DNA of 42,290 bases from positions 1 to 42,290 of the forward strand of contig NZ_JAMXFA010000052.1 of the NCBI RefSeq assembly GCF_025370785.1, written 5' to 3'. The notes under the pieces were generated by a model that did no database searches, was not told where the DNA came from, and saw only the letters and a program-made list of their open reading frames with translations. Positions 41,801 to 42,290 of this stretch are shown here, piece after piece; the stretch's first letter is position 1, and each line of letters begins with the position of its first letter. The translations under genes were made by a program, and so were the position numbers. Origin of the DNA: Laspinema olomoucense D3b (GTDB lineage Bacteria; Cyanobacteriota; Cyanobacteriia; Cyanobacteriales; Laspinemataceae).

Positions 41801-42140
41801 CTACGGTTTCCCGGACGATTTGAGGCCAATCTTGCCGCGCGGTTTGGGCCAGCGCTTTCAACGCTCGGCCCGATCGCCCCTTGTGGTCTTTGGCGACATC
41901 TTCAATCACGATGGCGAGCGATCGCCCCACCGCCCGGGTTAAATGGGCATTTCGCAAATCCGGCTCCCCTAACTGAGCATTGAGCGCCCCCAAATCATTG
42001 GCAACAATCCCCCCCGCTACCGCAGTGAGGGCGGTTCCTACTGCGACCAAGGGAACCGAGGGGGTGGCGGCGGTCACTGCTGCCCCCACAACCACCGCCG
42101 CGCCAAAAGTCCCCAACCGACCAGCTATTGCTTGATCCAT
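38829..42140 (-). CDS. NB-ARC-TPR protein (NLR-like)
   Basis: An 1103-aa STAND ATPase. The N-terminus has an Ala/Gly/Val-rich hydrophobic stretch (~12-45) that may insert in membranes, followed by a helical effector region to ~320. The NB-ARC has Walker A GMGGLGKT (349-356), Walker B VLVVLDDV, the GLPLGLELAG motif and an LHPLV segment in the MHD position. The C-terminus holds eight 42-aa TPRs of the kinesin-light-chain type (NNLAxLYxxQGxYxxAE). In bacteria this layout acts as a sensor that oligomerises on ligand binding, often against phage. The gene is markedly GC-rich. The first ATG at 42140 lacks a clear ribosome-binding site. Confidence 0.87.
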   Translation of the reverse strand: MDQAIAGRLGTFGAAVVVGAAVTAATPSVPLVAVGTALTAVAGGIVANDLGALNAQLGEPDLRNAHLTRAVGRSLAIVIEDVAKDHKGRSGRALKALAQTARQDWPQIVRETVGNQTPAELFEENLAANYFATVPANFDQMRALATWEDWRLVIDALGHRVRRGKRFRRWLSGTVYPLRALNPGQVDTLAQRLHQDFPRAIREVLKRDFAEGKEAFAGMVFDLLGNLTAGQQDLAKRVAQWRSQTQSLSHALAEQLTLELLWLEGVVTREGEITRETVTATGEKIEQTMGNQADRIIHELRPVVTPQNPHSPSNLSRYARTVPKFVGREVAKAELSRLLAETDQVAVSGMGGLGKTELAWQWADQEYQAGNFPGGVVWLDVAAGNPGDQLLLFYQTTFAVEVPQELATVADRVAYCWQHWPGEGAVLVVLDDVVRERDGAQLAMFRPGGWFRVLRTTRERWTGVQDYPLDQLSDDAGRELLTSYIDPARLEAEPEAVEDLLWWFGGLPLGLELAGRYLVLYKISLIAKYMEGLHLTHKSLNSNIEMGYPHGLEAALAFSWARLDGEAARGLALRLGLYGAAAIPLTEDELQDWHEAFNGLLNLNLLEGERNWVRLHPLVRQFVRQRLAVELSAEAVDELRREVAGAIVKQGKHIPDRFTMTQAREFAPWIPHLEEVWEELLPWVGDEDVISPLEALLQFYYGQGVYRAAQLWAEECVAVVRSRLGDKHPDTATALSHLAAVYREQGNYTAVEPLLLEALKIDQESLPPNHRYLARDFNNLAELYRAQGKYDAAELHYLEALEIDRKSLLPNLPDLTCDLNNLGGLYYQQGKYDAAEPLYLEVLEIDQESLPSNHPDVATHLNNLADLYRVQGKYNDAELLYLKALEIDRESLPPNHPQLAILLNNLAALYYEQGNYAAAEPFYLEALAIARKSRPPNHPDLAILLNNLATLYREQGNYTAAEPLVLEALKIDRESLPPNHPDLAIHLNNLAELYEEQGKYDAAKLLYLEAVEIDRKSLLPNHPDLAIHLVNFARFQGKQGNYEGTEPMMLEGIQILFESWGLEHPRFKKKFQDCINFYRTGLAAGLPTRLHQHPLGDQIRSRL
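38960..39970 (-). repeat. Eight 126-bp TPR-coding repeats
   Basis: DNA of the TPR array repeats every 126 bp (GCCAGGTTGTTGAG and GATGATTAGGGGGC recur). Outer copies are more diverged than inner ones. Such arrays change copy number by recombination, which would alter sensor specificity. Confidence 0.85.
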
Positions 42141-42290
42141 GATCGCGTCACCATAACCACTTCATTCATTGTATCCACAATAGGGAGGGCAGTAGAATAA
42201 CCTACATTTTTTTGCAATACCTTCGCCAATTTAATGGTCAGTGGCTTCATGGGAATGTTGATGGATACAGCCCAGACTGGATAAGCGTTT
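42141..42290 (-). promoter_or_regulatory. Upstream region of the NB-ARC gene
   Basis: The 150 bp before the NB-ARC start hold an AAAAAAATGTAGG run and TTGCAAAAAAATG...TATTCT-like sequence on the minus strand, compatible with a promoter, but no element can be named with confidence. Confidence 0.25.

Overview
The window looks like accessory, probably plasmid-borne or plasmid-derived, DNA from a cyanobacterium, most likely a filamentous one (low confidence on the order). The signs are many HIP1 octamers (GCGATCGC), the DUF3370, DUF5895, Ycf46-like and Ycf35/DUF1257-like families, a cyanobacterial-type SSB, and large WD40/TPR/CHAT and NB-ARC/TPR proteins. I saw no rRNA, tRNA or CRISPR array.

Layout. 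1-9.4 kb is a mobility zone. It holds an intact IS630-type element inserted into the stop codon of a DUF4326 gene, a structured non-coding stretch, a short tyrosine recombinase, a CopG/RHH-like protein, degenerate ~47/58-bp repeats, a GNAT acetyltransferase, a MobA/VirD2-type relaxase with a HIP1-rich linker, and a TnpB gene. 9.7-13.8 kb is a rightward operon: actin-like ParM-type ATPase, small unknown protein, ParA-like ATPase, a ParA-like paralogue without a P-loop, and a single-pass membrane protein. 13.8-22.0 kb is leftward and reads like a plasmid replication module: SSB, a second SSB-like protein with an acidic tip, the DUF1257 / DUF2997 / Ycf46-like AAA trio, a PrimPol-PriCT2 primase, a DUF5895-like protein and several small unknowns. 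Strong hairpin terminators at about 14.04 and 21.02 kb divide these operons.

22-31.6 kb is gene-poor and full of non-coding repeats. One family of roughly 300 bp carries a conserved 12-bp-stem palindrome. A second family is made of shorter degenerate units around GGCGATCGGTCAG-like cores. Embedded in it are a secreted WD40-TPR-CHAT protein, a small secreted protein, and a DUF3370 gene whose 5' end has been replaced by repeat DNA.

31.6-42.1 kb carries two large conflict-type loci. The first is a two-gene operon: a 1781-aa STAND-like NTPase and a 383-aa partner with a possible C-terminal HEPN RNase motif (Rx4H). The second is a convergent 1103-aa NB-ARC-TPR protein, an NLR-like architecture. 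Together with the CHAT protein these make a plausible defence cluster. The strongest candidates for undescribed biology are the STAND/HEPN pair, the ParM + ParA + pseudo-ParA operon, and the palindrome-bearing repeat family.
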